This document shows positions 12,130 through 22,075 of a DNA stretch of 64,000 nt, in pieces; position 1 is the first letter of the stretch; each line of letters begins with the position of its first letter. Location: NCBI RefSeq assembly GCF_000004195.4, contig NC_030678.2, positions 156,005,047-156,069,046 of the forward strand. Direction: 5' to 3'. Both the position numbers and the translations under genes were made by a program. The DNA comes from Xenopus tropicalis. Lineage: Eukaryota > Chordata > Amphibia > Anura > Pipidae. The notes under the pieces are model-generated. The model had not been told where the DNA came from, searched no databases, and saw only the letters and a list, made by a program, of their open reading frames with translations.

Positions 12130-12147
12130 TTTAGAAGTGTGCCTGGA

Positions 12148-14484
12148 ATGCTGTGCGGGTTTATAGGGGAATATTTTTTAAATGTCCCGGATGTTGTGGG
12201 AACTGAACAACTCGCTCGACCCTTGGAGGAGGAGGGCTTGGCCAGTCAAACTGTTGGTGATACTGGTATTGATGGGACTACTTTTGACACCATAATGACT
12301 GGTGAAGCTCTACTCTTTAGGGACGAGCGTTGTCTTCATGACCTGCAGTCCTTACAGAGTGAATCTGACACTTTCCACCGTATAGGTATAGATTCTAATA
12401 CCCTAAAAGATAAATTATGCATGAAGTCAGATTTTTATCCCATACATTGCAGAGGAACTGCTATTGATAGATTTCAGGAATTAATTGAAAAGAGGTTGTT
12501 GTCTTTAAAATCTGAGAGTGTAACTCGGACTAATAGTTCTAATTTGACTAAAGCCGAAAGGTTGGCCTTGAAGCAATTACAGGAAGACACCTCTATAGTA
12601 ATTAAGAATGCTGATAAGGGTGGTATGGTGGTGGTTTTAGACAGTAATACTTATAAGGATGAGGCCATGCGGCAGCTTGGGGATAGTACTACATATCTAC
12701 CTTTGAGTAGAGATCCCACCTTGGAATTCACCAAAAAGTTGACATCTTTGGTTAATGATGCTTTTAACAGTGGCCTATTTACTGAAAAGATTAGAGACTT
12801 TTTGATTCCTACCTCTCCTAGGGTACCTTTGTTTTATCATCTACCCAAGGTCCACAAAGCAGAACGCCCACCTCTAGGACGACCCATTGTCTCGGGTGTA
12901 GCCTCTCTTAATGAGAGACTATCCGAATTAATTGATTTTTATTTACAGCCTTTGGTTAAACGCTTAATTTCGTTCACTTTGGACACAAAACATGTTTTAC
13001 AATTGGTTAAGGATCTTCGTTGGCAGGATTCCTTCTCTTGGGGCACTATAGATGTAGCTTCACTTTATTCATGTATCCCCCATGACAAGGGGTTATCTGC
13101 AATTTCTTATCACCTTGATAAATATAGTGCCTATGACACTATTACAAAAAGTTTTATTTTGGACTCCATTAGTTTCTTACTTTCTCACAATTATTTTCTT
13201 TTTGATGGGCACTTTTTCCTCCAGAGATGTGGGACATCAATGGGTGCAAAATTTGCGCCCACCTACGCCAACCTCTATATGGGTTGGTGGGAGGAGTCCC
13301 ACATCTATGGAGGTTGCTCTATATACTTGCACAATATAATATTTTATAAGCGTTATGTTGATGATTTGCTATTCATTTGGCAGGGGTCTGAGATGGACTT
13401 TTCAAAGTTTGTGGAAAATTTAAATATTAATAACCTTAATCTGAAATTTACTAGTGAATTCAACAGAACAACTATATCATTTCTTGATTTACAGCTTGTA
13501 GCTAAAAAATCTTCTGTTGAGACCACTACCTTTAGGAAACCATGTGCAGGAAACTCCTTGTTGCGAGCAGATTCCTGTCACCCGGGCCACATGTTCAGGG
13601 GCATCCCTTTGGGACAGTTCTACAGATTACGCAGAAACTGTAGTAATATGGATGCTTTCATTGAACAATCTATCTCTTTAAGGGATAGACTTTTGGACCG
13701 AGGTTACAGTATGAAATCGCTGTCTCGAGCTTTCAGTAAGGCCTTAAGTACTGATAGATCTACTTTATTAACCACTCATAGAGGCGCACGAGAAACGACT
13801 AGTTCTGATAGGATACCCACTTTAGTAACGGCCTTTAGTAACCAGTTTTATAGGATTAGACATATAGTCAATGAATTGATTCCAGTCTTATATCATGATT
13901 CAGATTTAGCTTCTATTTTACAGGAAGGCCATAGGGTGGTAGCACGGAGGGCCCCTACTTTGGGCAACTATTTATCGCCCACCTTATGGAGTTCAAAAAT
14001 AGCAAAGAAGCCTACATGGCTAACTGTTAAAGGCACTTACCGTTGTGGTGCTAGTAGATGTGTAACGTGTACCTATATAAAACAATCGTCCAATTTTTGC
14101 AGTACAGTAACAGGTAAAACATATGAGATGGATTCGTATACTAACTGTAATACTAAGCATGTGGTTTACTTATTAACTTGTTCTAAATGTCAAATCCAAT
14201 ACGTGGGTTGCACAACGCGCTCTTTTAAAAGTAGAATGAGAGAACATATAAGAAACATTGTTGCCGGTGATGGCAATAGTCCTGTAGCCAAACATTTTAT
14301 TCATTGTAACAATTCTAATGTATCGTTTTTACAGATACAAGCTATTGATAGAATTGTTCCTGACATGAGACGCAGTGACACATATGCACGTCTTTTGCGT
14401 TCAGAGGTTAAATGGATTTTTATTTTAGGTACACGGTATCCATATGGCCTTAATTCCATCTTTGACATAAGTTGTTACACATAA
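12148..14484 (+). CDS. Penelope-like element polyprotein: RT + GIY-YIG endonuclease
   Basis: An uninterrupted ORF of a Penelope-like retroelement. It is open from a GTG at 12139 (781 residues from there); the first ATG is at 12148, the start used here. Numbering from the GTG, conserved N-terminal PLE blocks include NADKGGMVVVLDS (157-169) and GRPIVSGVASLNE (247-259). The RT domain (about 230-455) has TIDVASLY with the first catalytic Asp at 305, GTSMGAKFAPTYANLYMGWWE (split here only by reading: 365-385), YVDD at 406-409 and SFLDLQL at 447-453. A linker with Cys 636, 641 and 644 precedes a GIY-YIG endonuclease (VVYLLTC at 675-681, QYVGCTTR at 687-694, then SRMREH). All key residues are present. 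The true start could lie upstream if translation uses a non-ATG codon. Confidence 0.93.
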   Translation: MLCGFIGEYFLNVPDVVGTEQLARPLEEEGLASQTVGDTGIDGTTFDTIMTGEALLFRDERCLHDLQSLQSESDTFHRIGIDSNTLKDKLCMKSDFYPIHCRGTAIDRFQELIEKRLLSLKSESVTRTNSSNLTKAERLALKQLQEDTSIVIKNADKGGMVVVLDSNTYKDEAMRQLGDSTTYLPLSRDPTLEFTKKLTSLVNDAFNSGLFTEKIRDFLIPTSPRVPLFYHLPKVHKAERPPLGRPIVSGVASLNERLSELIDFYLQPLVKRLISFTLDTKHVLQLVKDLRWQDSFSWGTIDVASLYSCIPHDKGLSAISYHLDKYSAYDTITKSFILDSISFLLSHNYFLFDGHFFLQRCGTSMGAKFAPTYANLYMGWWEESHIYGGCSIYLHNIIFYKRYVDDLLFIWQGSEMDFSKFVENLNINNLNLKFTSEFNRTTISFLDLQLVAKKSSVETTTFRKPCAGNSLLRADSCHPGHMFRGIPLGQFYRLRRNCSNMDAFIEQSISLRDRLLDRGYSMKSLSRAFSKALSTDRSTLLTTHRGARETTSSDRIPTLVTAFSNQFYRIRHIVNELIPVLYHDSDLASILQEGHRVVARRAPTLGNYLSPTLWSSKIAKKPTWLTVKGTYRCGASRCVTCTYIKQSSNFCSTVTGKTYEMDSYTNCNTKHVVYLLTCSKCQIQYVGCTTRSFKSRMREHIRNIVAGDGNSPVAKHFIHCNNSNVSFLQIQAIDRIVPDMRRSDTYARLLRSEVKWIFILGTRYPYGLNSIFDISCYT

Positions 14485-15304
14485 TATGTTTTCCCCTCCC
14501 CTTTTTCTTCCTTGCCCCTTTTGCACTTAATGTGGGAATATTATATTATATATCCCTTTAATTGGAGGTATAGACACATTTAACACTATGGTGACTTATC
14601 CATTTTTTATGCAGTAATAATGAGTTTGTAGTTAGGTTAGCGATACTGTAATCACTTATGCTATAGGAATAAGGTATAGATGGTTAGTAGATAGTAGTTA
14701 ATTAACTTACTTTTTTGATACGATGGTCAGACATACTGGCTATCGTATTTATAATTAATAATTGGAGGTATATGTATACCCTCCACTAACAATCACATTT
14801 TGGGGTGGATTTATTTTGAGTGAATAGGCAAGTGTTTATATTAACTTCATGACGGTGCATAGTGACGCCCATTTCAGGAATTACAATAAAGGATTGTAAT
14901 ACTTATAGGAGTTACAGCGGTTGTGGCAGTACTATCTTTACTATGACTGTGAATCTCACTTCGTTTCTAGTGACATATATATGTATAAATGAACACATTA
15001 CCTAGTATTGGATACCTTCTCTCTTGTAGAATGTGGTGCTGATATTCCTGTTTTCATATGCATTTATTATCATAGTATTTGAACTATATTTATTGGATTG
15101 ATTATGTATTTTACTTCGTTTAGATTTCTAATGGATTGTACATTTTTTACTATGTCATATACACTGTGAATATGTATTATGTAGTTCTTTATTGATCTTA
15201 TATTACGATATTTTCTAAATTTTTAGTAGTCTTGTTAATTAGCTGTCAATCATTGTAATGAGGTGTTGCACGCTATATAAACCTCCGTTTGGACATATGG
15301 GTTA

Positions 15305-15345
15305 GCCTATGACTAAGTGCGCTTGCGCACGAAACGCGTTAGGTT
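15305..15345 (+). ncRNA. Hammerhead-ribozyme-like motif at Penelope 3' end
   Basis: A core-like TGACTAAG is followed by a perfect stem II hairpin, TGCG-CTTG-CGCA (15318-15329), and then CGAAACGCGT. PLE pseudo-LTRs are known to encode minimal hammerheads with CTGANGA, stem II and GAAAC. Here the first core block departs from the consensus, so self-cleavage is doubtful. Confidence 0.5.
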
Positions 15346-15440
15346 TCTGCTTTTTAATGGATTAATAAAGACACGGTTTTTATCTGAAGTCCGGAGTGCT
15401 TGGAGCTTCTTTTCGGCTGAATTATAGGGGAAGTTAGCAT

Positions 15441-16394
15441 CCTTTACGTAAGCTGGTATTAAATTATATATTTGAGCATTGGAATGACTGGACAAGGGTC
15501 TTTTCAAGATGCTGAAAAAAATATATATAATCTTTCGTTTATACAGACAAAATACCCCATAAAATCATTGTAACCTTATAAAAGTATTATGTGTAGGCAG
15601 AGAAATAGCTACAAGTGCTCTGTCCGTGTAACACTGAGTGAGTGAGAGCCAGGATGCTTTTTCTCCCACGGTAAACAAAATAATGAAAACACAAAAAAAG
15701 GCTTGTGTCTTTATTGAAATATATTTCAGTTTAACAGGATCCTTCAGGTGTTTTATATGTATGAATAGTTTGGCAAGTGCCAAATTGGTCTAAATCTCCA
15801 AAAAAAAGGGGGTGGGTGGATCGGATGGTGTGTCTGGTAGTAAAGGATATACCTTATTGGGTGCGAGTTCTTTCAACTTTCCTTAATTATGAATTTCTAA
15901 GAAATGTGCTGAAATACACAATTGTATAAATTTAGCAACTGGGGGAAAATAGGGACCAATCAGTTGCGCCAGAATTGTTCTGTCCCTTATACATATAACA
16001 GACAAAACAATTCTGGTGCAACTGATTGGTCCCTATACATAACATTACAAATTGACAAAAATCTTCTTCGATTAAAAAAGGAACTAGTGCAGGTGCTTCT
16101 AGTACTAGAATGATCATGGAAAAGCTTATTGTTTATATTTTAAACAAATATAAACAAATAATTAATTTTCTATTTCTTTATACATTAGTCTCAAGTCAGG
16201 GTCAGCATGGTGGCACAACAGTAAGGGTACCATCTGAAAGAGATTTGTATGGTTTTCCTGTGTTTGCCTGGGTCCCCTGCCCCCTACAGTTGCTCCAAGA
16301 CAGAACTACTTAGTAGCAGCTACTTGTCATAGCTACTAAACACCAGAAAATACCATAGACAATACTGAGAATTGCCTCTGCTAAAATACATATA
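15441..16394. other. Intronic sequence with a small inverted repeat
   Basis: An inverted repeat built on GGGACCAATCAGTTGC and GCAACTGATTGGTCCC spans about 15951-16035 and is probably a MITE remnant. No gene. Confidence 0.55.
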
Positions 16395-17506
16395 GGGGCA
16401 CATTTACTTACTCATGAACGGGCCGAATGTGTCCGATTGCGTTTTTTTCGTAATGATCGGTATTTTGCGATTTTTCGGAAAATTGTCACGACTTTTTCGT
16501 AGCCATTCCGAAAGTTGCGCAAAATGTTGCAGTTTTTTCGTAGCGTTAAAACTTGCGCGAAAAGTCGCGCCTTTTTCGTAGCCATTCCGAAAGTTGTGCA
16601 AAATATTGCGATTTTTTCGTAGCGTTAAAACTTGTGCGAAAAGTCGCGACTTTTTCGCAGCTTTCACGCTGAGTACGAAAGATTCGGATTCATTCAAGCT
16701 TCAGTATGGTGACTTTTCTTGGGCCAGGTTGGAGCTGCAGGGTGCCATTGAGTCCTATGGGAGACTTTACTTGGGCCGGGTTGGAGCTGCAGAGTGCCAT
16801 TGAGCCCTATGGGAGACTTTCCTTGGGCCAGGTTGGAGCTGCAGAGTGCCATTGAGCCCTATGGGAGACTTTCCTTGGGCCGGGTTGGAGCTGCAGAGTG
16901 CCATTGAGCCCTATGGGAGACTTTCCTTGGGCCAGGTTGGAGCTGCATAGTGCCATTGAGCCCTATGGGAGACTTTCCTTGGGCCAGGTTGGAGCTGCAT
17001 AGTGCCATTGAGCCCTATGGGAGACTTTCCTTGGGCCGGGTTGGAGCTGCAGAGTGCCATTGAGCCCTATGGGAGACTTTCCTTGGGCTGGGTTGGAGCT
17101 GCAGAGTGCCATTGAGCCCTATGGGAGACTTTCCTTGGGCCAGGTTGGAGCTGCAGAGTGCCATTGAGCCCTATGGGAGACTTTCCTTGGGCCGGGTTGG
17201 AGCTGCAGGGTGCCATTGAGCCCTATGGGAGACTTTCCTTGGGCCAGGTTGGAGCTGCAGAGTGCCATTGAGCCCTATGGGAGACTTTCCTTGGGCCGGG
17301 TTGGAGCTGCAGAGTGCCATTGAGCCCTATGGGAGACTTTCCTTGGGCCGGGTTGGAGCTGCAGGGTGCCATTGAGTCCTATGGGAGGCTTCCAAAATCA
17401 TGCTAAGTCTGAAAGTTTCGCCCGCCGCTTACGAAAAAGTCGCAAAATGTTCGTTTTCCAATCGGAATTTTTCCAATTCGGATTCGTGGGTTAGTAAATG
17501 TGCCCC
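16395..17506. mobile_element. Family D MITE expanded by a 52-bp minisatellite
   Basis: The ends GGGGCACATTTACT and AGTAAATGTGCCCC, and the right arm (17430-17506), match the fold-back MITE at 5683-5911. Between the arms are two copies of a 79-bp repeat (from 16492 and 16571) and then the 52-bp array. No TTAA remains at the flanks. Confidence 0.85.
16705..17392 (+). repeat. 52-bp minisatellite, about 13 units
   Basis: The unit contains TTGGAGCTGCAGAGTGCCAT and TGAGCCCTATGGGAGAC; the exact 52-bp period shows at 16759, 16811 and 16863. The first and last units share variants (GCAGGGTGCC, GAGTCC) that are mostly absent from interior units. Confidence 0.95.
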
Positions 17507-17626
17507 AAAGAAACAATTATCAGTAAATGATCCGCATTGCTATTTCTGTAGCTGCTACTAGTAGCTCCGTGTCTTTACCCTAAAAACATACAAGCATATT
17601 AATTGACTCCTGATAAGACCATAGAG

Positions 17627-17830
17627 CAGGGGTCCCCAACCTTTCTTACTCGTGAGCCACAATCAAATGTAAAAAGACTTGGGGAGCAACACAAGCACCA
17701 TAAAAGTTCATGGAGGAGCCAAATAGGGGCTGTGATTGGCTATTAGGCAGCCTCTATGCACTCTATCAGCTTACAGGGGCTTTATTTGGTAGGAAATCTT
17801 GTTTTTATTCAACCAAAACTTGCCTCCAAG
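17627..17830 (+). mobile_element. hAT-type fragment, CAGGGGTCCCCAACC end
   Basis: The left end CAGGGGTCCCCAACCTTTC, then TGAGCCAC and GGAGCAACACAAGCACC, resembles the element at 55252-55469. No right end was identified. Confidence 0.6.
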
Positions 17831-19424
17831 AGTGTGTGCAAATATGATAGGGATCCATGATGATAAGCTCCACTGGAGCATCGGCTGATGTGAATGATGT
17901 TTTACTTCTGTGAAGGTTACATTATTGTATAAATAAACAATAATAATAATTAGCAATAGAAATAAATGATTACTTATCAGGAAATCATTTGGCTCAGCCA
18001 GAACTGCAGGCACATCTCTTTGATCTATTTTAAATAAAAGTTGCAAGTTGTGTACTTGACACTGATGATATTTATTGTATGGTTGTCATTTAGAAACCAC
18101 TTGTAAACAAGGTCAGAACACAAAAGCTTGCAGTTGTAGAAAGTAATAATGTCTGCTGAGTCATCTTTTCATCTTTTTTCCTACATCTGGACTTGTTTAC
18201 ATTTGGAGAAAGCCAAATAAAGCCTTCATACCACACTCAGTGCAAACATTGATTCCTCAGAATTCTCCTATATTCCAGCGGAGCAACACTACCCAATATA
18301 ATGACAGACATATTTAAGAAATTCCCCAACATGAAAGCACTATTCTAGTTCTGGAGAGGTATAGCGATGGTAGGAGACGCAAGGTAAATGCTAGGTTTGC
18401 TCTTCTTTCACTGGTGCTTTTATCAGTGCTGTTCTACTAACTTGTTTAGTGTTTCTCCCTTCTTTTCACTTTTATGGTCCTTTTGGATGGGTTGAGGATA
18501 TTCTTTTACATTATTCTTTTGTTTTTGTTGGCAAGTGGAAACTGGTCCATTTAACCCCAGGGCAGGTAGTAGCATCAAAAGAAGCTTCTCCAACTGCCAC
18601 TCTATGGTGGGAACTGGGAAGACCTTTTGCTGCATTATTATCTGGTCCTCACCTGGTGAGGAGTCAAGACCAGCAGATGCATATTCAGAACTGAACCTGA
18701 ACATACACGGGGCCTTGTATATTATTCTATAGGAGAACTTGGTGCAGGACCATTGCCTTAGGAGATGGGATCCACATGCTTAGCATCAACTTTGTAACAT
18801 CAGTCCATGAGCTTGTTGTAGAGATCTGACACTTCACCCATAATTGCCAGGAGTGTTATATGATAGACCTTTTAATGCTTGCCTTAGGCCCTCAGTACTA
18901 CTTATTATGGTGTAGATGGATAAGTTTGCAAGGGATCTTGTGGTTCCCCTGTAGCTGCCTCCAATCTACCAAGCCCAGCTACAGCAGGCTTTTTGGAAAC
19001 TAAATGGATCTGTTCAGGAGTTCATTTCTGCTATTTCCTTTCCACAACAGTAGGGCAGAACACTGGATAAAAGGTCCTGTGGCCTAATTACATCTTAATA
19101 GCCCAATACTGAGTTCTTCTTGTAGCTGGTTGCACTTTTAACATCATGTATCACCAATAATACCTTGCTTTAAACTAGTTCATTTGTTCTACTAGCATTG
19201 GCCTAACATATCAATACAGTAAATTTTTGCTAGGGGTAAAAAAGGATAAAGGGATATCTAATGCAGTAACACAGGTACTACCCTAAGCAAGGCCCCATCC
19301 CATTCTCTCACCTACACCATTGGTAGGGCTGTCCAATTCACAACAGCAATTATGGGGTCTTGAGTATCAGGTATAGTACTACTGTTAAACTATAAACATA
19401 CAGGATTATATATTTGTATACATA
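17831..19424. other. Unique intronic sequence
   Basis: No gene recognised. ORFs at 18423-18704 overlap on both strands without domain similarity. Confidence 0.6.
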
Positions 19425-19519
19425 TACAGGTATGGGATCTATTACCTAGAAAGCTAAGAATCTGGAGTTTTACAGATAGGGGATCACAATACCTTAAGTC
19501 TGCTAAAAACAATGTAAAT

Positions 19520-21059
19520 ATTAATTAAACCCAACAGGATTGCTTTGCCTCCAGTAAGGATTAATTATATCTTAGTCGGGATCAAGTACAGGTACTGTTT
19601 TATTATTACAGAGAAAAGGGAATCATTTAACCATTAAATAAACCCAATAGGGCTGTTCTGCCCCCAATAAGGGGTAATTATATCTTAGTCGAGATCAAGT
19701 ACAAGGTACTGTTTTATTATTACAGAGAAAAGGGAATCATTTAACCATGAAATAAACCCAATAGGGCTGTTCTGCCCCAAATAAGGGGTAATTATATCTT
19801 AGTCGGGATCAAGTACAGGTACTGTTTTATTATTACAGAGAAAAGGGAATCATTTAACCATTAAATAAACCCAATAGGACTGGTCTGCCCCCAATAAGGG
19901 GTAATTATATCTTAGTCGAGATCAAGTACAAGGTACTGTTTTATTATTACAGAGAAAAGGGAATCATTTAACCATGAAATAAACCCAATAGGACTGTTCT
20001 GCCCCCAATAAGGGGTAATTATATCTTAGTTGGGATCAAGTACAGGTACTGTTTTATTATTACAGAGAAAAGGGAATCATTTAACCATTAAATAAACCCA
20101 ATAGGGCTGTTCTGCCCCCAATAAGGGGTAATTATATCTTAGTTGGGATGAAATACAGGTACTGTTTTATTATTACAGAGAAAAGGGAATCATTTAACCA
20201 TTAAATAAACCCAATAGGACTGTTCTGCCCCCAATAAGGGGTAATTATATCTTAGTTGGGATCAAGTACAGGTACTGTTTTATTATTACAGAGTAAAGGG
20301 AATCATTTAACCATTAAATAAACCCAATAGGGCTGTTCTGCCCCCAATAAGGGGTAATTATATCTTAGTCGAGATCAAGTACAAGGTACTGTTTTATTAT
20401 TACAGAGAAAAGGGAATCATTTAACCATGAAATAAACCCAATAGGGCTGTTCTGCCCCAAATAAGGGGTAATTATATCTTAGTCGGGATCAAGTACAGGT
20501 ACTGTTTTATTATTACAGAGAAAAGGGAATCATTTAACCATTAAATAAACCCAATAGGACTGTTCTGCCCCCAATAAGGGGTAATTATATCTTAGTTGGG
20601 ATCAAGTACAGGTACTGTTTTATTATTACAGAGAAAAGGGAATCATTTAACCATTAAATAAACCCAATAGGGCTGTTCTGCCCCCAATAAGGGGTAATTA
20701 TATCTTAGTTGGGATGAAATACAGGTACTGTTTTATTATTACAGAGAAAAGGGAATCATTTAACCATTAAATAAACCCAATAGGACTGTTCTGCCCCCAA
20801 TAAGGGGTAATTATATCTTAGTTGGGATCAAGTACAGGTACTGTTTTATTATTACAGAGAAAAGGGAATCATTTAACCATTAAATAAACCCAATAGGGCT
20901 GTTCTGCCCCCAATAAGGGGTAATTATATCTTAGTTGGGATGAAATACAGGTACTGTTTTATTATTACAGAGAAAAGGGAATCATTTAACCATGAAATAA
21001 ACCCAATAGGGTTGTTCTGCCCCCAATAAGGGGTAATTATATCTTAGTCGGGATCAAGT
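19520..21059 (+). repeat. 113-bp minisatellite array with higher-order structure
   Basis: About 14 units. A variant block with TCGAGATCAAGTACAAGG, CATGAAAT and TGCCCCAAATAAGG occurs at 19681 and again at 20361, 680 bp or about six units later. This indicates duplication of multi-unit blocks. Confidence 0.9.
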
Positions 21060-21085
21060 TGAGACTGTAAGTACCCAGTTGCAAT

Positions 21086-22075
21086 ATGAGTTGCAGTATG
21101 ATTGCTGGTGTTACTCAGTGTGCATCTTGTCGCATGTATGTGGTCCTGGAGCAGCAGTTCCATGCAGCATTTACTTGTGAGAGATGCAGGTGGGTTTTCC
21201 TCTTGGAATCTGAGGTGCAGAATCTAAGGGGGGAACTGGCAGCACTGAGGGCAGCTGCAAACATGGGGGAGAACAGGAGGCTCACTGAGCAACCACTGGC
21301 AGGGGCCGGTGTAGTGGGGGGGGGAGAAGGGACAGTGGAGGTTAATGAGGGAGACAAATTTGTAACAGTTAAGAGGGGCAGTAGGGGACACAAGGGTAGG
21401 GGGGCTGGTTCAAAGCTTGTACAAACCAACAGATTTGCCGCGTTAGGTGAAGATGCTGGGGAAGGCAGCTCTGAGCTGGCGTGTATGGAGCAGGCTGACT
21501 CTCAGAGCACCCTGGGAGCCGGCACCTCTAATACAGGTGGGGGGAGTAGTGCTAGGAAGGGAAGGCAGGTTATAGTTGTAGGGGATTCAATTATTAGAAA
21601 GGTGGATAGGGTAATTTGTCGCAAAGACCCTACATGCCGAACTGTGTGTTGCTTGCCTGGTGCTAGGGTTCGGCATGTGGTGGAACGAGTGGACAGATTG
21701 TTGGGAGGGGCTGGGGAAGACCCGGCGGTCTTGGTACACATAGGTACCAATGACAAAGTTAGAGGAGGGGGGGAAGTCCTCAAGAACGATTTTAAAAAGC
21801 TAGGTGCGAAGTTGAGGGCGAGGACTTCCAAGGTAATTTTCTCAGAGATATTACCTGTGCCACGAGCAACATTAAGAAGGCAGCGGGAGCTCAGGGAGAT
21901 TAATGCGTGGCTGAGAGATTGGTGCAGGGAGGAGGGCTTTGGGTTTCTCCAGAACTGGGCTGATTTCTCAATCGGCTACAGGCTCTTTGCCAGGGATGGG
22001 CTGCACCTCAATGATGATGGGGCAGCTGCTTTGGGGGAAAAGATGGCTAGAGGGTTGGAGGAGATTTTAAACTAG
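21086..22075 (+). CDS. LINE ORF1 protein, zinc-finger/coiled-coil plus SGNH esterase
   Basis: A 329-residue ORF1 product of a CR1-type LINE. Residues 12-34 hold two CxxC pairs (CASC, CERC) that may bind zinc. Residues about 38-58 form a short heptad-like stretch (LLESEVQNLRGELAALRAA) suited to oligomerisation. A low-complexity Gly/Ser/basic linker follows. Residues about 160-329 are an SGNH-hydrolase-like esterase domain with GDS at 166-168, GTND at 220-223 and a DGLHL block at 304-308 carrying the expected histidine. CR1 ORF1 esterases are thought to help RNA or membrane binding during retrotransposition. The ATG lies 26 bp after the insertion boundary. The ORF ends ATT-TTA-AAC-TAG, which overlaps the open ORF2 frame and forms a canonical -1 slippery site (separate entry). 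Confidence 0.9.
   Translation: MSCSMIAGVTQCASCRMYVVLEQQFHAAFTCERCRWVFLLESEVQNLRGELAALRAAANMGENRRLTEQPLAGAGVVGGGEGTVEVNEGDKFVTVKRGSRGHKGRGAGSKLVQTNRFAALGEDAGEGSSELACMEQADSQSTLGAGTSNTGGGSSARKGRQVIVVGDSIIRKVDRVICRKDPTCRTVCCLPGARVRHVVERVDRLLGGAGEDPAVLVHIGTNDKVRGGGEVLKNDFKKLGAKLRARTSKVIFSEILPVPRATLRRQRELREINAWLRDWCREEGFGFLQNWADFSIGYRLFARDGLHLNDDGAAALGEKMARGLEEILN

Larger units (their letters stand above)
12130..15440 (+). mobile_element. Penelope-like retroelement (Neptune/Poseidon-type layout)
   Basis: Element body around the RT/GIY-YIG ORF. After the stop there is an AT-rich 3' region of about 0.8 kb. A TATA-like TATATAA lies at 15274-15280, a hammerhead-like motif at 15305-15345, and an AATAAA at 15364-15369, followed by an end block GGAGTGCTTGGAGC (15391-15404). 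PLEs carry such elements in their pseudo-LTRs. I could not find a matching upstream pseudo-LTR, so the 5' boundary is uncertain. The exact 3' end is also approximate. Confidence 0.75.

Noticed and set aside
12139..12147. Annotated start of the PLE ORF at GTG 12139
   Set aside because: No evidence for GTG initiation; the first ATG at 12148 is used, with the open frame upstream noted.
19520..21059. CRISPR-like regular repeats
   Set aside because: The repeats are head-to-tail 113-bp units without spacers, inside a vertebrate MITE; this is a minisatellite.
21086..22075. Host SGNH esterase gene
   Set aside because: The esterase domain is in LINE ORF1, fused to a CxxC/coiled-coil region and followed directly by the LINE RT.
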